In this document: positions 1 to 12,339 of the stretch, piece by piece
Position numbering within the stretch: position 1 is the first letter of the stretch
How the letters are laid out: each line of letters begins with the position of its first letter
NCBI RefSeq assembly: GCF_017591425.1
Contig: NW_024464918.1
Coordinates: 29,292,001-29,356,000, forward strand
Source of the DNA: Ochotona curzoniae
Lineage: Eukaryota > Chordata > Mammalia > Lagomorpha > Ochotonidae
Reading direction: 5' to 3'
Length of the DNA stretch: 64,000 bases
Position numbers and translations under genes: made by a program
Notes under the pieces: model-generated
The model's input: only the letters and a program-made list of their open reading frames with translations
What the model was told of the DNA's origin: nothing
Databases searched by the model: none

Positions 1-532
1 GTTCTTTTTACAAAATCACAATTTTATGTATTACTCACAGTGTTATTATGTGCATGTTGTAGAAAATTCAGACTATTCTTAACACCACAAGAAAGAAAAT
101 TGGTGAATGATCATAACTTTGTTGAATATTTAGGTTATTTGCAATTGTTGGTATAATGAAAAAATTACATGCTCTAACAGGTAAAGAAATCCTTTAAATG
201 TGACTAAGGTAGCACCATAGAACTTCATTTACTGCTCATGCACAGTCCACAGCCCCAAACAGTGTTTCTGTGCGTCAGGTAACCTTTCTGATGGTGACTC
301 AGGCATGCAGGACCCTTCTATGCAAGGTGTAGCTATCTATAACATGTGATTTACAGGATCAGGGTAAGGCTAGAAGTGGATGCTTCACCCACTGCTTCTG
401 CTGATATGCCACTATACAACCTAATCAGAGGGCCACCTCCCACAAGGGAGGCAGGGAAATTCCAATTAGCTATGTCTCTTAGAAGGAGAAGAAATTGAGT
501 TAGTGTTAAAAGGAGAAAAATCCTGCTACATC
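1..532. other. Unique stretch, no gene seen
   Basis: AT-rich, apparently single-copy DNA. I see no coding frame of note, RNA gene or recognised repeat before the SINE that follows. Confidence 0.5.
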
Positions 533-850
533 TTTATTTTTAAAGATTTATTCATTTATTTTTATTTGAAAGAGAAAAAGGAGAGCAAAAATTCTTTCAT
601 CCAACTGGTTCATTATACAAATGGCCACAACAGCTGGAGCTGGGCCAATATAAAGCCAGAGCCAGGAGCTTTTTCCAGGTCTCCCACATTGCTACAAAGG
701 CCCAAGGAATCGAGCTATCCTCCACTGCTTTCCCAGGTCGTAAACAGGGAGTTATATCAGAAGTGAAGCACCCAGACTCAGACTCACAGCAATAGGACAT
801 GCTGGTGTCATAGGCTGAGGATTAGTGTGCTACACCAACACTCAGCCCCC
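533..850 (-). mobile_element. CSINE, antisense, old
   Basis: Lagomorph C-repeat SINE on the minus strand. It begins with the reversed A/T tail (AAAGATTTATTCATTTATTT), runs through the GAAAGAG-rich segment and the 'cacatt..ccaggtctcccaca' body, and ends near 'gtgctacaccaacactcagcccccc', the reversed tRNA-related head. Many substitutions point to an old copy. Reading frames of 67-87 codons here are by-products of the SINE. Confidence 0.85.
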
Positions 851-1359
851 CTTGCTTAGTCTTGATGGAGGATAATTGTTACGAATATAACTCCTCACGG
901 GAATGGTTATTTCTTAAGAGAAAAATTCTTAGATGGTGAATAATGTTATTTTAAGCAGATTTTAGAAGTCTGTCAGGTTTTGACATTCCCATTATAGCTC
1001 TAAGAAGTAGATTAGTTAGCATTCTTTTTTTTCTTTACATTTAAAAGCATTTTATTTTGTTTTATGATATAGTTAGTATTCTTATCAGAAATCCTTATAT
1101 ACTTGAATTGTGTGAAGAAATTGGTGAGAAGACTGCATGCCTTTGATGTTTCTATAATGATATGCCATTGACAATAAGAATTCTTTAAGCATATATGTAT
1201 GCATCTATGTACCCACAAACCTGTATGCATTAACCAAGACAGGGTTAAATATATATGAATAAATTTCAGGTTTCTTCAGAAGTTTATTTATGTTTTGGTG
1301 CAATACAAAGATAATTTACAAAATTTTAGAAGTTGGAAAATAATCTAAATAGAAATTTG
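851..1359. other. Unique AT-rich stretch
   Basis: AT-rich DNA without a recognisable gene or repeat. A short T-run near 1022 is the only low-complexity patch. Confidence 0.45.
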
Positions 1360-2400
1360 GGTGGGCCAGACTAAACAAGGAAGTGGGATCTGTCAGCACA
1401 TGTGAGGGCTAGGACTTGGGATGTGGGGCAAGCTGAGCTTAGCTACAGAACCTACAAATGTGTCTTAGAGCAAGAAGGGAAGCAGGCTGGGCAAAGCTAG
1501 GTTGAAGTAGAGGCTGACATGTTCAAAAACCAGGGCTGGGAGCTGGAGTTACTGAGGATCGGCACAACTAGGTCACAGCACCTGCTGGCATACCTGAGGA
1601 ACAGGTCTATGGCAGGCTGGCTGGGCTGAGCCATAGAATCCGTCAGTCTGCCTCAGATATGGGACTGAGGCAGAACTGACCAAGCTATATCCACCAGTGT
1701 ACGCATTTGTTGATGCAAGTGACAGGCCACAATTAACCCTGCACTGATTGGTACACACAAAAATCAAGTCTGAGGTCACCTCACATGAGGCTTCTTGGAG
1801 GATTCCCCAGCCGGACCACAGAACTCAGACCCTAGCCACCCTAAAAAAAATCACAGGATATGTGGTTCAATCTTGGAGGGCATGTATCAAACTTGGGTCT
1901 CATCAATTAATTATGCCCATTCAGTGGACAGCATGCCAAGATGTACATTGGGGACATTATGGCCAGCTCATCTAGGCCAGCAGGGGCACTGACTGCCTCC
2001 TCAGAGCATGGACAGCAGAACAGGTTGGATAATTGTGGCCAGGCTGTCAGTATGATCCTGTGTCTGTGAATATACCAACCAAAAGAACTTGGAAAGATTT
2101 TTCTCACCCCTGATGCAACAAAGTTGGTGACATCTCAGAACTATCAAAACCACTCAAGTAATACTTGGAACACTCTTCCGTGCATCGGGGTCTCTAAGGT
2201 GTCATCAAATGACCATCCCCCATCCCTGGGTGTTGATAACCCTCTCTCTCCATCCCTGCAGAGGTTGGAGGAAAAAAATAGAAAAACATTTGTCTCACTC
2301 ACCTTCCTCCGTAACTGACCCTCCCCATCCTAATTAGAAGCCCACATGGGCATGCATCCCTCTCAGTTATTATGTAAACAATGTCAAAAAAAAAAGAATT
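1360..2400 (+). mobile_element. Dispersed repeat R, copy 1 (unclassified, possibly retroelement UTR)
   Basis: This block is GC-richer than its surroundings. Its last ~250 bp (from 'acatctcagaactatc' near 2130 to about 2390) match 43640-43890: CATTTGTC.CACTCACCTT, a CCTCCCCA.CCTAAT motif, CATGGGCAT.CAT, then AT.TAA.CAA.ATCAAAAA. The upstream half, rich in GGCTGGGC and CAGGCTGG motifs, resembles the minus-strand copy at 22220-23450. The A-rich 3' end suggests a retroposon, perhaps an L1 UTR segment, but I cannot name the family. Confidence 0.5.
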
Positions 2401-2454
2401 ACAAAATTTAAATATATATATATTTGTCTTAAAAATCAACAACTCTTTTAAAAT

Positions 2455-2760
2455 ACTTCTTTGCTCCTTTCTTTGAAAAGCAGAGAAATACAGAGAACGA
2501 AATGGAGATCTTTCATCAGCTGGTTCGTTCAGCAAATGATCACAGTGGACAAAGCTGGCCCACTCGGAAGCTGGAATTCCATGTGGGACTCCCACATGCG
2601 TGGCAAGGGTCCAAGTATTTGGGCCAACTTCTGCTGTTTTCCCAGGTCCCTGGGCAGGAAACTATCTGGAGTAGGACAGGCGAGCTCAAACCTGTGCGCT
2701 TTGGGGATGCCAGTGTTGTATGCAGTGGTTTAACTTGTTGCTCCACAACTCTGGTCACAC
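2455..2760 (-). mobile_element. CSINE, antisense, divergent
   Basis: Reversed SINE tail and GAAAAGCAGAGAAATACAGAGA segment, then 'tttcatcagctggttcgttc' and 'ttcccaggtccctgggcagg'. It closes with the reversed head near 'gcagtggtttaacttgttgctccacaactc'. It lies about 50 bp after repeat R copy 1, beyond a short TATATA run. Confidence 0.75.
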
Positions 2761-5340
2761 CATCAACAATTTTAACTCGTAGAGTAACTTAAAAATCCAA
2801 ACAATATGTATACTCTAAAAAAAAAAATGTTGTTTCTTACTTATCCAAATTGAACAATACCCCAGATTATTTTCTTCACTACTTACTCTTTACCGTAATC
2901 AGTGGAAAATGAACCAGCAAGGAAGGGGAGAATTCCAGTAACAGGGCATATAGTTCTCTGGTTCTGGTGTCGGTGCTTAATAAATGCTTGCTTGTCTGTT
3001 TTCTGCGTCATGGAACCTGTTCTTGGCAAGGTGAAAATTTAATGACTGTGTTTGCCTTTTGTTGGACAATATTTTTCGTTCACTTAATTAATGTATAAAA
3101 TGAATATTTTCACATGGTTGGTTGCCAAGTTTTATTAGTTGCCTCAGTTCTAAATACAAGCCAAATTTTCCTTCTGTGTTTCCTGTAAAAAGCGATGGCT
3201 CACACTTAACAAGAATCCTGTCTTGAAGCAGGAAAATATGGTTCAGAGCTTTGAACCAAATGAAATATCGATTGAGGTTGGAGAATATTTTGATGTTGTA
3301 CTTTTGTTACAGTTCAGTTGTTTGAGAAAATATGTAGGTTTGGATTTAGTTCAGACTGGTTCACTGGGTTTCTGTTTTTAATGGATTTGATTTATGGTTC
3401 CGTAAAAAGTTTAATTATTGGGTTTAGGTCATAGAAGACACATTGGGCAAAGTGGTTGTTACTTTCCAGTTTTGGCTCTTGGGTCGTTACAAGGCCTTGA
3501 TGTAGTTGTTTCCAGATTCAGGGTGTGAAGTTTGCAGCTCACAGCGGACTCTTCCTCAACATGGCAATAGATGTCATAGGCTCCTGAAGTTTTTGACCCC
3601 TCTCCTGATCGCCAACACTAACGATGGCACCTGTACCCTGCAAGAAATGGGAGGACAGCAGGAAGTTGCGTGTTGGCCGGCTGTTTTAGTTTTGAACTGT
3701 GACCTGAATTTCTTTTCATTTTAATAGGAACTTTTCTGTGATACAGAATTTTAAATTCACCTTCTGTTTTGCATGTACTTTCCTATGCTCTGGTGGCTTT
3801 ACCTTCAGAATTTGTGCAGACTTTCAGGTGGTTCAGCCAAAAGGCTCAGCTCCGTTCCATCTTTTGGATCTTATTTTAATGGGCATCTGCGAGGAAGGGT
3901 CATCAAATTCTACAGAAGAGAGGTAGTTTTAGTAACATCCTTCCAGCAGAAGAATGCTTTATGCAAAACTGCATTTAAAAATATTTGTGAAGTTGTCATT
4001 GAGTCTAATAATATTTAAAGTGAAGAAAGAAGGCAAAATCTTCTCAGTAGAAAAACTCTTTAAAGGCTGGATAAATAGTAAGGAGTATGTTTAATGCAAC
4101 TAATTTACAGATAAATGTGGTGCCAAGCTAAAATACATTAACAAGGTAAGGCTTCGGGGTCTCTAGGTAAGATAATATATTGCTTTCATTAAAAAGCAAT
4201 CTGCATGGACGATATCCACCAGTGGAAACTCTGCAGCTGTCACCTTTATCAGGGGAACAAGAGCAAGCCACTACATTTTAATCACTGGAGTTTGTCAGGA
4301 ACGAAAAACAGCCAGCTTCCCACAAATCAACAGACATGTATCCTGATAAGGGAAATGCATTGGCAAAGGACAGCTACACACCACATGACACTGCCTAGTC
4401 CAGGGTGATCAAAGCTCTGTAATTGTTGAAGATAAATCTACTGAATTGGGTTTAGAATGAAACAATTGTCTGAACAAAGCAGACATGCACTTACAAGAGT
4501 TACCATGACTTAGACTGTGTTCAGATCTGAGTTATTGTATGCTGGGGGAAGGAGTGGGTGGGGGAATGGCAATGCATGAGGCATCTTCACAGTACACTTG
4601 TTCTGATAACTAACTCGTTTCTGGCTGTCATGCTTTGATCAAATTGAGAAGCCATCAGGAAAAAAATGAAATCAGTCAGGACAAGACAACTGAGTGGAAA
4701 CAAAAAGCGTGTAAAAGGAAGGCAGAAATGAGGAGTTACTTCTTGACGTGCTCACTCCTTTTCTACTCATTGTCAGGGAAACCTGGAGAGAGTGCGCAGG
4801 CCCATTGCTGCTCACGCAGCCTTCTCCAGACCACCTGTAAATATGGACAGGGACCTCACACGGGTCCTGAATCTCTGGGCTTCCAACACAGGAAGTGAAG
4901 AAAAAAAGAACCTAGAAAACTGGATCTCCAAAAATGGATATGAATAAATACTACTAATGTGTTTTAGGTCTGATGATTCATGATGAAAAAGCTGACTGTA
5001 AAATAGAAATGTTGAAGTGGCCAAGCGAGTTAGTATTCACAGAGTACATCAAAGTCAGCTACAGCTACAGATCATTAACGTATTAGAAAACAGAACCGAT
5101 GTGAGTACAGCATGCTGACACAGAGACCAGTTACTTGCAGGCAAAGCAGACGGCAAGCTGAGCTTGCACTTAGAAAGTCATTGAGAGCCTCAACCAAGGG
5201 TGTTGTGCTTTATTTCCACAGTTCAAAGCAGGGCTCAAGATTCTGGCATAAACTGTAGCTGTTGAATGCCGGCTACCCAAGCCCCCTTAAAGCAATCTGT
5301 TGTACAAAACTGGATTTATTACTTATTAAGAGAACATCAA
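2761..5340. other. Long unique stretch, no gene seen
   Basis: About 2.6 kb of mostly single-copy AT-rich DNA. Around 2960-3005, 'ggtgcttaataaatgcttg' resembles the 3' end of a MIR element but is too short to call. I looked for exons in the 3.5-4.0 kb part, where frames of 60-80 codons occur, and found no recognisable protein or convincing splice pair. Confidence 0.45.
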
Positions 5341-5860
5341 CACCACAGAGTATAATTTTTTTTTAGTTATAGTGGGAGTCATATGACATAAAAATAGCTA
5401 TTTTAAAACATGCAAATCAGTAGCCGTGAGTATACTCATACTGTTGAACAGCCATCAACTGTTGCAGGTTCTAAAGCATTTTCATTATCTCCAAAGAAAA
5501 TCCCATGATTAAACTCCTCTGTTGCCTTACCACCTCCATCCAAAGCCTCTGGAAATCACTCACATTCTATCTATATTGGGATTCATCTACCCTGAAAATT
5601 TCATGTAAATAAGAATCATGTAGTGTGTGATCATCTGTGTCTGAATTCTTTCACTGGGTGTAATGTTTTAGAGTCATCCATATTGTGGCATATATTAGTA
5701 CTTCATTTATTTTTTATAGCTGAGTAGTATTTTATTACATGGAAATACCACAATCTGTTGATATGTTCGTGCATTGATTGGCATTCAGTGTTTTGGGTGT
5801 GTTTGCTTTACCTTTTAGCTCTTATAAATGTTGTGGGCTTGATGGGAGGAGGGCAGGATC
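5341..5860 (-). mobile_element. Old L1 3'-UTR fragment, antisense
   Basis: Reads as the reverse strand of an L1M-type 3' UTR: 'tgaacagccatcaac', 'ctctggaaatcactcacattc', 'tttcactgggtgtaatgtttt', 'gagtcatccatattgtggca' and 'gctgagtagtattttattac' are recognisable derivatives of the common mammalian antisense L1M sequence. No open ORF2 remains. It predates the SINEs around it. Confidence 0.65.
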
Positions 5861-6110
5861 TGATTTATTGGGATTTTGAAATCTGGATTTACAATGGGTC
5901 TTTTAATTCAGACTTGAGTAAGAATAGCTAAGGATCATGACCTAATAGTTTAGGGTTTATAGAAGCAGCGAGCATTTTAATGCTTTTCCTCAAAGAGTCA
6001 ATGAATGGGACTTTTATGAAATTTCTATCATAAGTCATCACATTACTGATCTGAAAGAGACTCAAAATATTTGTTATGCTTTTGATAACAATGGAATAGT
6101 GAAGCAACAA

Positions 6111-6430
6111 TTTTTTAGATTTATGTATTATTTTTCTGAAAGAGCTTCAGAGAGAGGAAAGGAGACAGAGCAAAAGAAAGCTCTTCCATCCATTGGTTCA
6201 TTTCTAACGTGGTTGCATCAGCTGGGCTGAGCCAGGCAGAAGCCAAGAGCCAGGAGCTTCTTCCAGGTTCCCCGTGTGGATGCATGGGCCCAAACACCCT
6301 GGTCGTCATCTGTTGCTTTCTCAGAAGCGTTAACAGGGAGCTGCTTTGGCAGTGGAGCAGCTGGAACATGAACCAGAACCCTTATGGGATGTGAAAATCA
6401 CAAATGGTGGCACTTGCTACTGTGCCATGC
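6111..6430 (-). mobile_element. CSINE, antisense, older copy
   Basis: Reversed tail TTTAGATTTATGTATTATTT, then AGCTTCAGAGAGAGG, 'gctgggctgagccaggcaga' and 'tccaggttccccgtgtgga', ending at the reversed head 'cacttgctactgtgccatgcc'. Close to full length. Confidence 0.8.
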
Positions 6431-7261
6431 CCATAGAGTCATGTTTATGTGAGTTGTGGGGATGAGGCTTACGGACTTTGATCTTCATACCACAGGAAAG
6501 GAGACTGGTGAAAGAGCATGTTTTCTGCTCGCGTTGGGAGACGAACTGTTCGCGGGCTGTTGCACCCTCAGATTTCTGTAATTGAGTCAGCCAGGACGTA
6601 TCCATATAGATAGGTCTATTCCGTGGGGGATCCTCTGACGCAAAGACTTTGTTTTTGGCTTTTTCTATTACAGCAAAATAGCGTATGACCTAACACAGTA
6701 GCATTTCTCCAATCTGTAAGAGTAATAATTATATGATACTCTCACAGTAGTGATTAAACAAACATTTATCTCAGCACACTGTATTTTGCCAATAAAAATG
6801 AACACTACTTTAAATAAATTATTTGCGCAAAGCTTCTGTGCTCATGAGAAGATATTCTATCATTTATTAAATAATGATCCTCGGCAGCCTGGCCGTTAAC
6901 CAATCTCCAAAAGATGGTGGGAGAAAATAGAATGCCTTTGTAAGAGGTGCTGTCAGGACTAAGGCGATTTTTGGCATCCAGGCTAAGTAGCCAGTAGTAA
7001 CCAGTGCTGCCTGATAACACAGTGTGTATTTATAATGATTTTCCTGTAATTAAAGAAAAACTAACTGTAAAGGACTAGGAAGAACAAATATTTCATTCTT
7101 GTTGCCTTTAGATTGATCAGAAAAAGTACAAAGATAAAGAATAGGCCATTCCTTTTCAAACAAAAATAATCCAAGCAAGCATTCTACTACCACACAAGGC
7201 AAAAATCATTTTGACTCCAATATATGCACCATTCTGAAATCCTTGTTGTGTGTGTGTGTTC
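6431..7261. other. Unique stretch
   Basis: No gene, exon or known repeat recognised. A short GTGTGTGTGT run sits just before the next SINE at 7248-7258. Confidence 0.45.
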
Positions 7262-7550
7262 CTTTAGATTTATTTATCCTTTTGAATGAGTGAAAGAAGA
7301 GATAGAGAGGTCATCCATTTGTGGTTCACTTTACAAATGACTTTAACAGCCAGGACTGGGCTAGGTAGAAGCCAGAGGCCTTGGGTCTCCACGTGGGTGT
7401 CAGGGACCCAAACATTTGGACCATCTTCTGCTGTTCTCCCAGGTCCGTTAGCAGGGTGCTGAATTGGAAGTAGAGCAGCCAGGACTGGAAGCAGTCTCCA
7501 TAAGGAATGTTGCAAGGTGGAGCATAACCCACTGCACCACAATTCCAGTC
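7262..7550 (-). mobile_element. CSINE, antisense
   Basis: Starts with reversed tail TTTAGATTTATTTATCCTTT. The body has 'gccaggactgggctaggtag' and 'ttctgctgttctcccaggtc', and the head ends 'aacccactgcaccacaattccag'. Moderately diverged. Confidence 0.8.
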
Positions 7551-7741
7551 TTTTCCCTTGATGAGGTCTGGTTTACCTTCTACTAAATACTACCATGTGG
7601 GAAAGAAAGTGGGATTACCCCAAGTCATTTGCCTTTGAACGATGACTTGTTGTGGCAACATTAAAAAAAAAAAATTGCTGTTGCTGTAAAAATTATTTTA
7701 CAGCTAATTTTTTAAACAAATACTGAAATATTAGGTTCAGT

Positions 7742-8052
7742 TAAGACCGGTTCTGTGGCATGGCACATATAGCTGCTGCCTGTGACACTGGTATCCTATG
7801 TGGACACTGGTTTGAGACCTAGCCACTCCACTTCTGACCTAGTTCCCAGCTAATGTGCCTGCAAAAACAATTCAAGGATGGCCTACTTTCTTAGGTCCCC
7901 TGGCACACACATAGGTAATCCAGAAGAAGTTGCAGACTCCTGGCTTCGATTTAGCCCAGCTTGGGCCACTGGGGCCGTTTGGGGAGAGAGCCAGCAAATG
8001 GAAGGTTTGTCTCTCTGTCTCTGTGTGTAACTCAAGTAAATCTTTTTTTAAA
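7742..8052 (+). mobile_element. CSINE, sense, divergent
   Basis: Head 'ttctgtggcatggcacatat', 'tggtatcctatgtggacactgg' in place of the usual 'atcccatatgggcgccgg', body 'acacacataggtaatccaga', then 'ttggggagagagccagcaaatgg' and a CTCTGTCTCTGTGTGTAACTC tail. Its A/T tail abuts L1 sequence. Confidence 0.75.
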
Positions 8053-8140
8053 GGTTTATTTTCGGCATTTCACAAATTTCACTCAGTTGTATTGCAGTAA
8101 AATACATCATTTTCAAATTGACCATTTGAACTTCTTTTTT

Positions 8141-8451
8141 TTAAAAAAAAAAGACTTACTTATTTTCATTGGAAAGTCAGATCTACAGAGGGAAGGAAAG
8201 ACAGAAAGATCTTACGTCTGCTGGTTGACTCCCAAGTGGCTAATCCAAAGCCAGGAGCCAGGAGTTCCTTCGCGGTCTCCCACGTGGGTACAGCATCCCA
8301 AGGCTTTGGGCCATCCTCCACTGCTTTCCCAGGTGACAAGTAGGGAGAGGGATCAGAAGTGGAGCAGCCGGGACATGAACTGGTGCCCACAAGGGATGCT
8401 TATACATGCAAGGCAAGGATTTTAGCCACTAGGCGACTGCACCAGACCCCA
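8141..8451 (-). mobile_element. CSINE, antisense, inside L1
   Basis: Reversed tail AAAGACTTACTTATTTTCAT, GGAAAGTCAGATCTACAGAG, 'aagccaggagccaggagttc', 'cacgtgggtacagcatccca', and head 'ccactaggcgactgcaccag'. Inserted into the older antisense L1. The resulting frame of about 150 codons spanning SINE and L1 is not a gene. Confidence 0.9.
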
Positions 8452-8773
8452 TTTTTGCTGTTTTCTTGTTTCTTTGATTTTTTTTTTTCTAAAGAAAGCT
8501 CTTTCATCTGCTTTGAACTGTTTTTAAGTGTACAGTTCTTTGGCATCAAATGCTTTCACACAGCAGTACAGTCATTACTGTCATTGAGCCCCAGAAAGTT
8601 CTCATCATCCACAGCTGAAACTCTGATCTCCACCAGCAATCACCTCCTACTTTCTTCTCCAATGCCCCTACCAACCACCATTCCATTTTCTGACTATGTG
8701 AGGTTTAAAGACCTCACATGAAAGGGGTCTTTATCATTTAGAGAAAATTATATCAGATTTTAGCATTTTGCTT

Positions 8774-9113
8774 TCTTTTTTTAAAGATTTATTTTACTTT
8801 TGTCAGAAAGTCAGATGTACCGAGAGGAGGAAAGAGAGAGGAAGATCTTCCACAGTTGGTTGATTCACTCCCCAAGAAACCACAACAGCCAAAGCTGAGC
8901 CAATCCGAAGCCAGGAGCCAGGAGCCTCCTCCAGGTCTCCCACACAAGCACAGGGTCCCAAGGCTTTGTGCCATCCTCAACTGCCTTCCCAGGCCACAAG
9001 CAGAGAACTGGATGGAAAGTGGGGCTGTTGGGATTAGAACCAGTGCCCATATGGGATCCCAGCACATTGAAGGCATGAAGTTTAGCCACTAGGCTACTGT
9101 GCTGGGCCCAGCC
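8774..9113 (-). mobile_element. CSINE, antisense, with target-site duplication
   Basis: Near-complete copy from reversed tail TTAAAGATTTATTTTACTTT to head 'ctactgtgctgggccc'. AGCATTTTGC occurs immediately before (8762-8771) and after (9114-9123) the element, which is the expected short direct duplication of L1-driven retroposition. Little diverged, so relatively young. Confidence 0.92.
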
Positions 9114-9300
9114 AGCATTTTGCATTTTTTGAAGTCAAAATATTTCTTACCAGCAGTGGAGTAGACTGATTCTTTCATTATTTTATTTTACTTGTTGAAC
9201 TGAGTTTTTGTACCTGGAGTGAAATTGCTGGGCCATGCAATGACTGAATGTTTGATTGTTGAAGAACCACCCTGCCATTCTCTGCTGACTGCACTGCTTG

Positions 9301-9918
9301 GAATTTTTGTCGGCAGTACAGAAGCATTCTGAAATCTCCACTTCTTCTTGTGTTTGTTATTTTCTTATAGACCTGACATGGTTCCTCAGCACATTTTGGT
9401 TAAACATCTGTTTCTCTTTCTTTCCCACTTTTGTATATTTTATTCTTGTCAACAGTCCTCTCCCCATTCCTTACACTTGCTTTAGTTAAATAAGGAAATC
9501 AATTGTCAAACATATTGGGAAAAAAAAAGATATCTGATAATAAGAATGTCTGTTTCATGTAGCTTTCTGTGGATTGAAAAAGAGAATAGAAAATATCTAC
9601 ACACAAATCAGAACACAGTCGATGAATGTAAGTCCACAAAAATTTTGTGGCAATGTTGACAGTCATAGAAAAAAAATCTAAGTTTGATCTTCAGTTATCT
9701 AGCTTTCTTATTCAAAACCTTATTTGCCAACAGAGCCGGTAGGTGTGAGGAGTGAGTGATGAATGATCTGGAAGTCTTGGTCATTGTATCAGGAATATTG
9801 ACTGCTTCTAGGAAAGCTATGGGGATATAAACTTTTCTCATAGATATAAGCATTGATCTCTACAGGCAGCAGCTATGACCTTCTGATATGATCTAAAAAC
9901 CTACATTTGAATAGAAAT
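9301..9918. other. Unique stretch
   Basis: No recognisable gene or repeat. Ordinary AT-rich DNA with a few short A-runs. Confidence 0.4.
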
Positions 9919-10256
9919 AGGCAATTATTGTGGTATAGTAGTTAAAACATTACTTGTGATTTTCAATATGAGATGTCTTGTGTTGGAGTGTCTAGGGTTG
10001 AGTTCGCCTTACTTTGGACAGAACTTCCTTCTGCTGCACACTTGCAATGCAACAGGTGATGGCTCAAGGACCTAGGACCATGCTGCCTGCTTCAGAGACT
10101 CGTTTGACATTCTGGGTTCCTGGCTTTGGCCAACCAAGCCTTAGATGTTTTGGACACTTGGGAATGAACCGAGGTTTGAAAGATACCCCACACACTCTCT
10201 CTTGCTCTCCCTGTAGCTGGCTCTGCCTTTCAACAGCTAAATAAATAAACATTTCA
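9919..10256 (+). mobile_element. CSINE-like SINE, sense, old variant
   Basis: Head 'attgtggtatagtagttaaa', 'ttggagtgtctagggttgag', 'ttcctggctttggccaacca', 'cacttgggaatgaaccgagg' and tail AGCTAAATAAATAAACATTT. The body differs from the common form around 10020-10080, so this may be a distinct subfamily. Confidence 0.7.
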
Positions 10257-10384
10257 AGAGTAGTTTAGAGATATCTAAAATGCAAACAGAATTTTTAGTA
10301 GTTTTCAGTCTTTTTCGTGAAGGCATAAAATTCAGTGTTCTTTCAATTATGTTCATATAAAGTCAACATACTGTTTACAAGCCA

Positions 10385-10555
10385 GGGTTTTGGAGTGAAT
10401 TGGATTGTCCAAGTTTGAATATTACTGTGTGCCTTCAGGACACCTCTTAGTTTTTCTAAGCTTGTTCCTGTCTCCTTAATAATTCCCCAAGGACAAGAGT
10501 TTAGCCCAGTACCTGGAATATAGCAGACAATAAATATGGAGTAAGTAAATGTTTC
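10385..10555 (+). mobile_element. MIR element, sense
   Basis: Ancient mammalian-wide SINE. Recognisable pieces in order: 'ccagggttttggagtgaatt', 'caagtttgaatattactgtg', 'acctcttagtttttctaagc', 'gcccagtacctggaatatag' and 'acaataaatatggagtaag', matching the MIR order (gene-like head, core, LINE-related tail). Confidence 0.7.
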
Positions 10556-12339
10556 ATGCCTCTTAATGCCGTCGTGTCTCCGTGATCATCTCTGATAAAT
10601 GGGTCTGGGGGCTGTTTCGTCCCCACAGGACCAGTTTTGTTTTGCCGGATGTCACTTGCACACATGCTGTGTAGCTTTTACCTAGACTGCTCTTTCACAT
10701 TCAGGAGACCCGTATAGTATGTGTGTCAAGGCTAACAACCTTACGCTTTCTAGCACACACCTAAGTACGAGTGTATTTTCTTAATTCATGCAAAAGTGGA
10801 GTTAAACCGTAATACAAATTTTATGTGAACTTTTTTGAAGTTCCCTTCTATCCTGAGTATTTGGGGTTTAAGATTTACTTTTAAAGTGCTCCACTAAATT
10901 TTTGACTGGAAGCTTTATAGTTAAAGAAGAGAAGCTTCACCCAAACTCCATGTTAATCGGGGATTTATCACCCATGATCATGGCCACCAAAAATATTTGT
11001 GAGTTCTTGTGTGGTCATAGTTGTTCACTGAAATCCTTTTGTTGGAATGAATGTGCAATGTTTTCTAGGATATGGGGGGAAAACTTTTTGCTGAAGTCCA
11101 GAAAAGTCAATAAAGAAAAAATGGTGTACCACAAATTCATGCTTAAGAGCAGGACTGTACTTCAGTATCCTGAACAGAACAAGAATTAAATGGTTTGCTT
11201 TGACTTTAATTTTCTCCTGGAATAACAGCCGCTGTAATCCGTCATCCAGAAAACGGTTTAGATAACGCCACCAGCTGTCTGCCGGCTGGGAAAGGAAGCC
11301 ACATTGTCTTCTCTGTCTTCTTGTCCTTTTCAGGAGAGCATCTGAGTATTTCATGTTGATTGCTTGATTGGCTGCAGAGGGACTCTTTAAAAATACTAAA
11401 AAAATTGAGGAATCCAGTACAAATCAAACATGAGCTGCTATCCATCATGTGCTCAGGGCATTATGTGAGGTTTTTACTCAGAAAGATGTCATTAAAAGTT
11501 GCAGAAATTAATTGGTGCCATTGAATATAATGGCCTTTCCTGCTATAGTTTCTGAAATGTAAAGAAAAATTATGGATAACGTAAATTCCTCGTGGGATTC
11601 TTATAGGTGTCTGCTTTGTTCTGTTATTGTTTATTGCAAATGTTATTACCATGATCTATGGCCCTATCATGCTTTGTCTATACTGTGCTGCTAGCCTGCG
11701 GCCCACAACAGCAGAGGGCTTTATTCACAAGCTAAGACCGTGTTGATTTGGAAATTCTTTGCTTTATATATTCTGAAAGTGTCTCAAGGTGTTCATTTTG
11801 TGTGTTTAAATTTTTATACAAAAACAGATTTGTTCTGATTGATTAAATATTGACTTACACCATTTTTAGAACAACTCTGAATCTTATTTAAGTTCGGGGT
11901 TTGTGTTCTGCTTTCCCAGAAGGTTTGAATTCAGCATAATAATGCCTGTTACTTTGTGTGAGTCGATGCATTGGAATCCACAATCTTTCTCAATAACCAC
12001 ATTGGTTTAATTAGTAGTGGTTTAAAAATTTGACTCTTAATTAAGGAGCAACTTTATATCTGAAAAAGTTTAAAGAACCTTTTCTTTGACTCCTGTTTTG
12101 CGTATTAGATACTTCTGAGACTGCCTACTTTTCAGCTCTATATTGAACTTATTCTACGTATTTATCTAACATCATTGGCAGTAACCTTTTGTTTCTAGCT
12201 ATCTTGAAGGCATTTGTGGATGCCTGACTATTCTTAAGAAGTTGTATGGCACAAGATAATAGAAGGTAACAGTTAGGCATGAGATGTCCCTTGGAAACAA
12301 CAGTGCGATGAACTTAACATCCTAGTTTCTGGGGTAGTT
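10556..12339. other. Long unique stretch, no gene seen
   Basis: About 1.8 kb of single-copy sequence. The minus strand carries a frame of 109 codons at 11025-11354 that I do not recognise and that is within chance length. The part near 11220-11300 is a little richer in GC and CpG (AACGGTTTAGATAACGCC). No repeat recognised. Confidence 0.45.

Larger units (their letters stand above)
8053..9300 (-). mobile_element. Old L1 3'-UTR block, antisense, split by two SINEs
   Basis: Three pieces (8053-8140, 8452-8773, 9114-9300) read together as the reverse strand of an L1M-type 3' UTR. Markers are 'acagttctttggcatcaaat', 'acagcagtacagtcattact', 'aaccaccattccattttctg', and 'tggagtgaaattgctgggcc' followed by 'gaagaaccaccctgccattc'. 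Two antisense CSINEs landed in it later. No ORF2 coding capacity is present. Confidence 0.7.

Noticed and set aside
7961..8425. 154-codon plus-strand frame
   Set aside because: Chimera of a sense SINE tail, L1 3' UTR and an antisense SINE.
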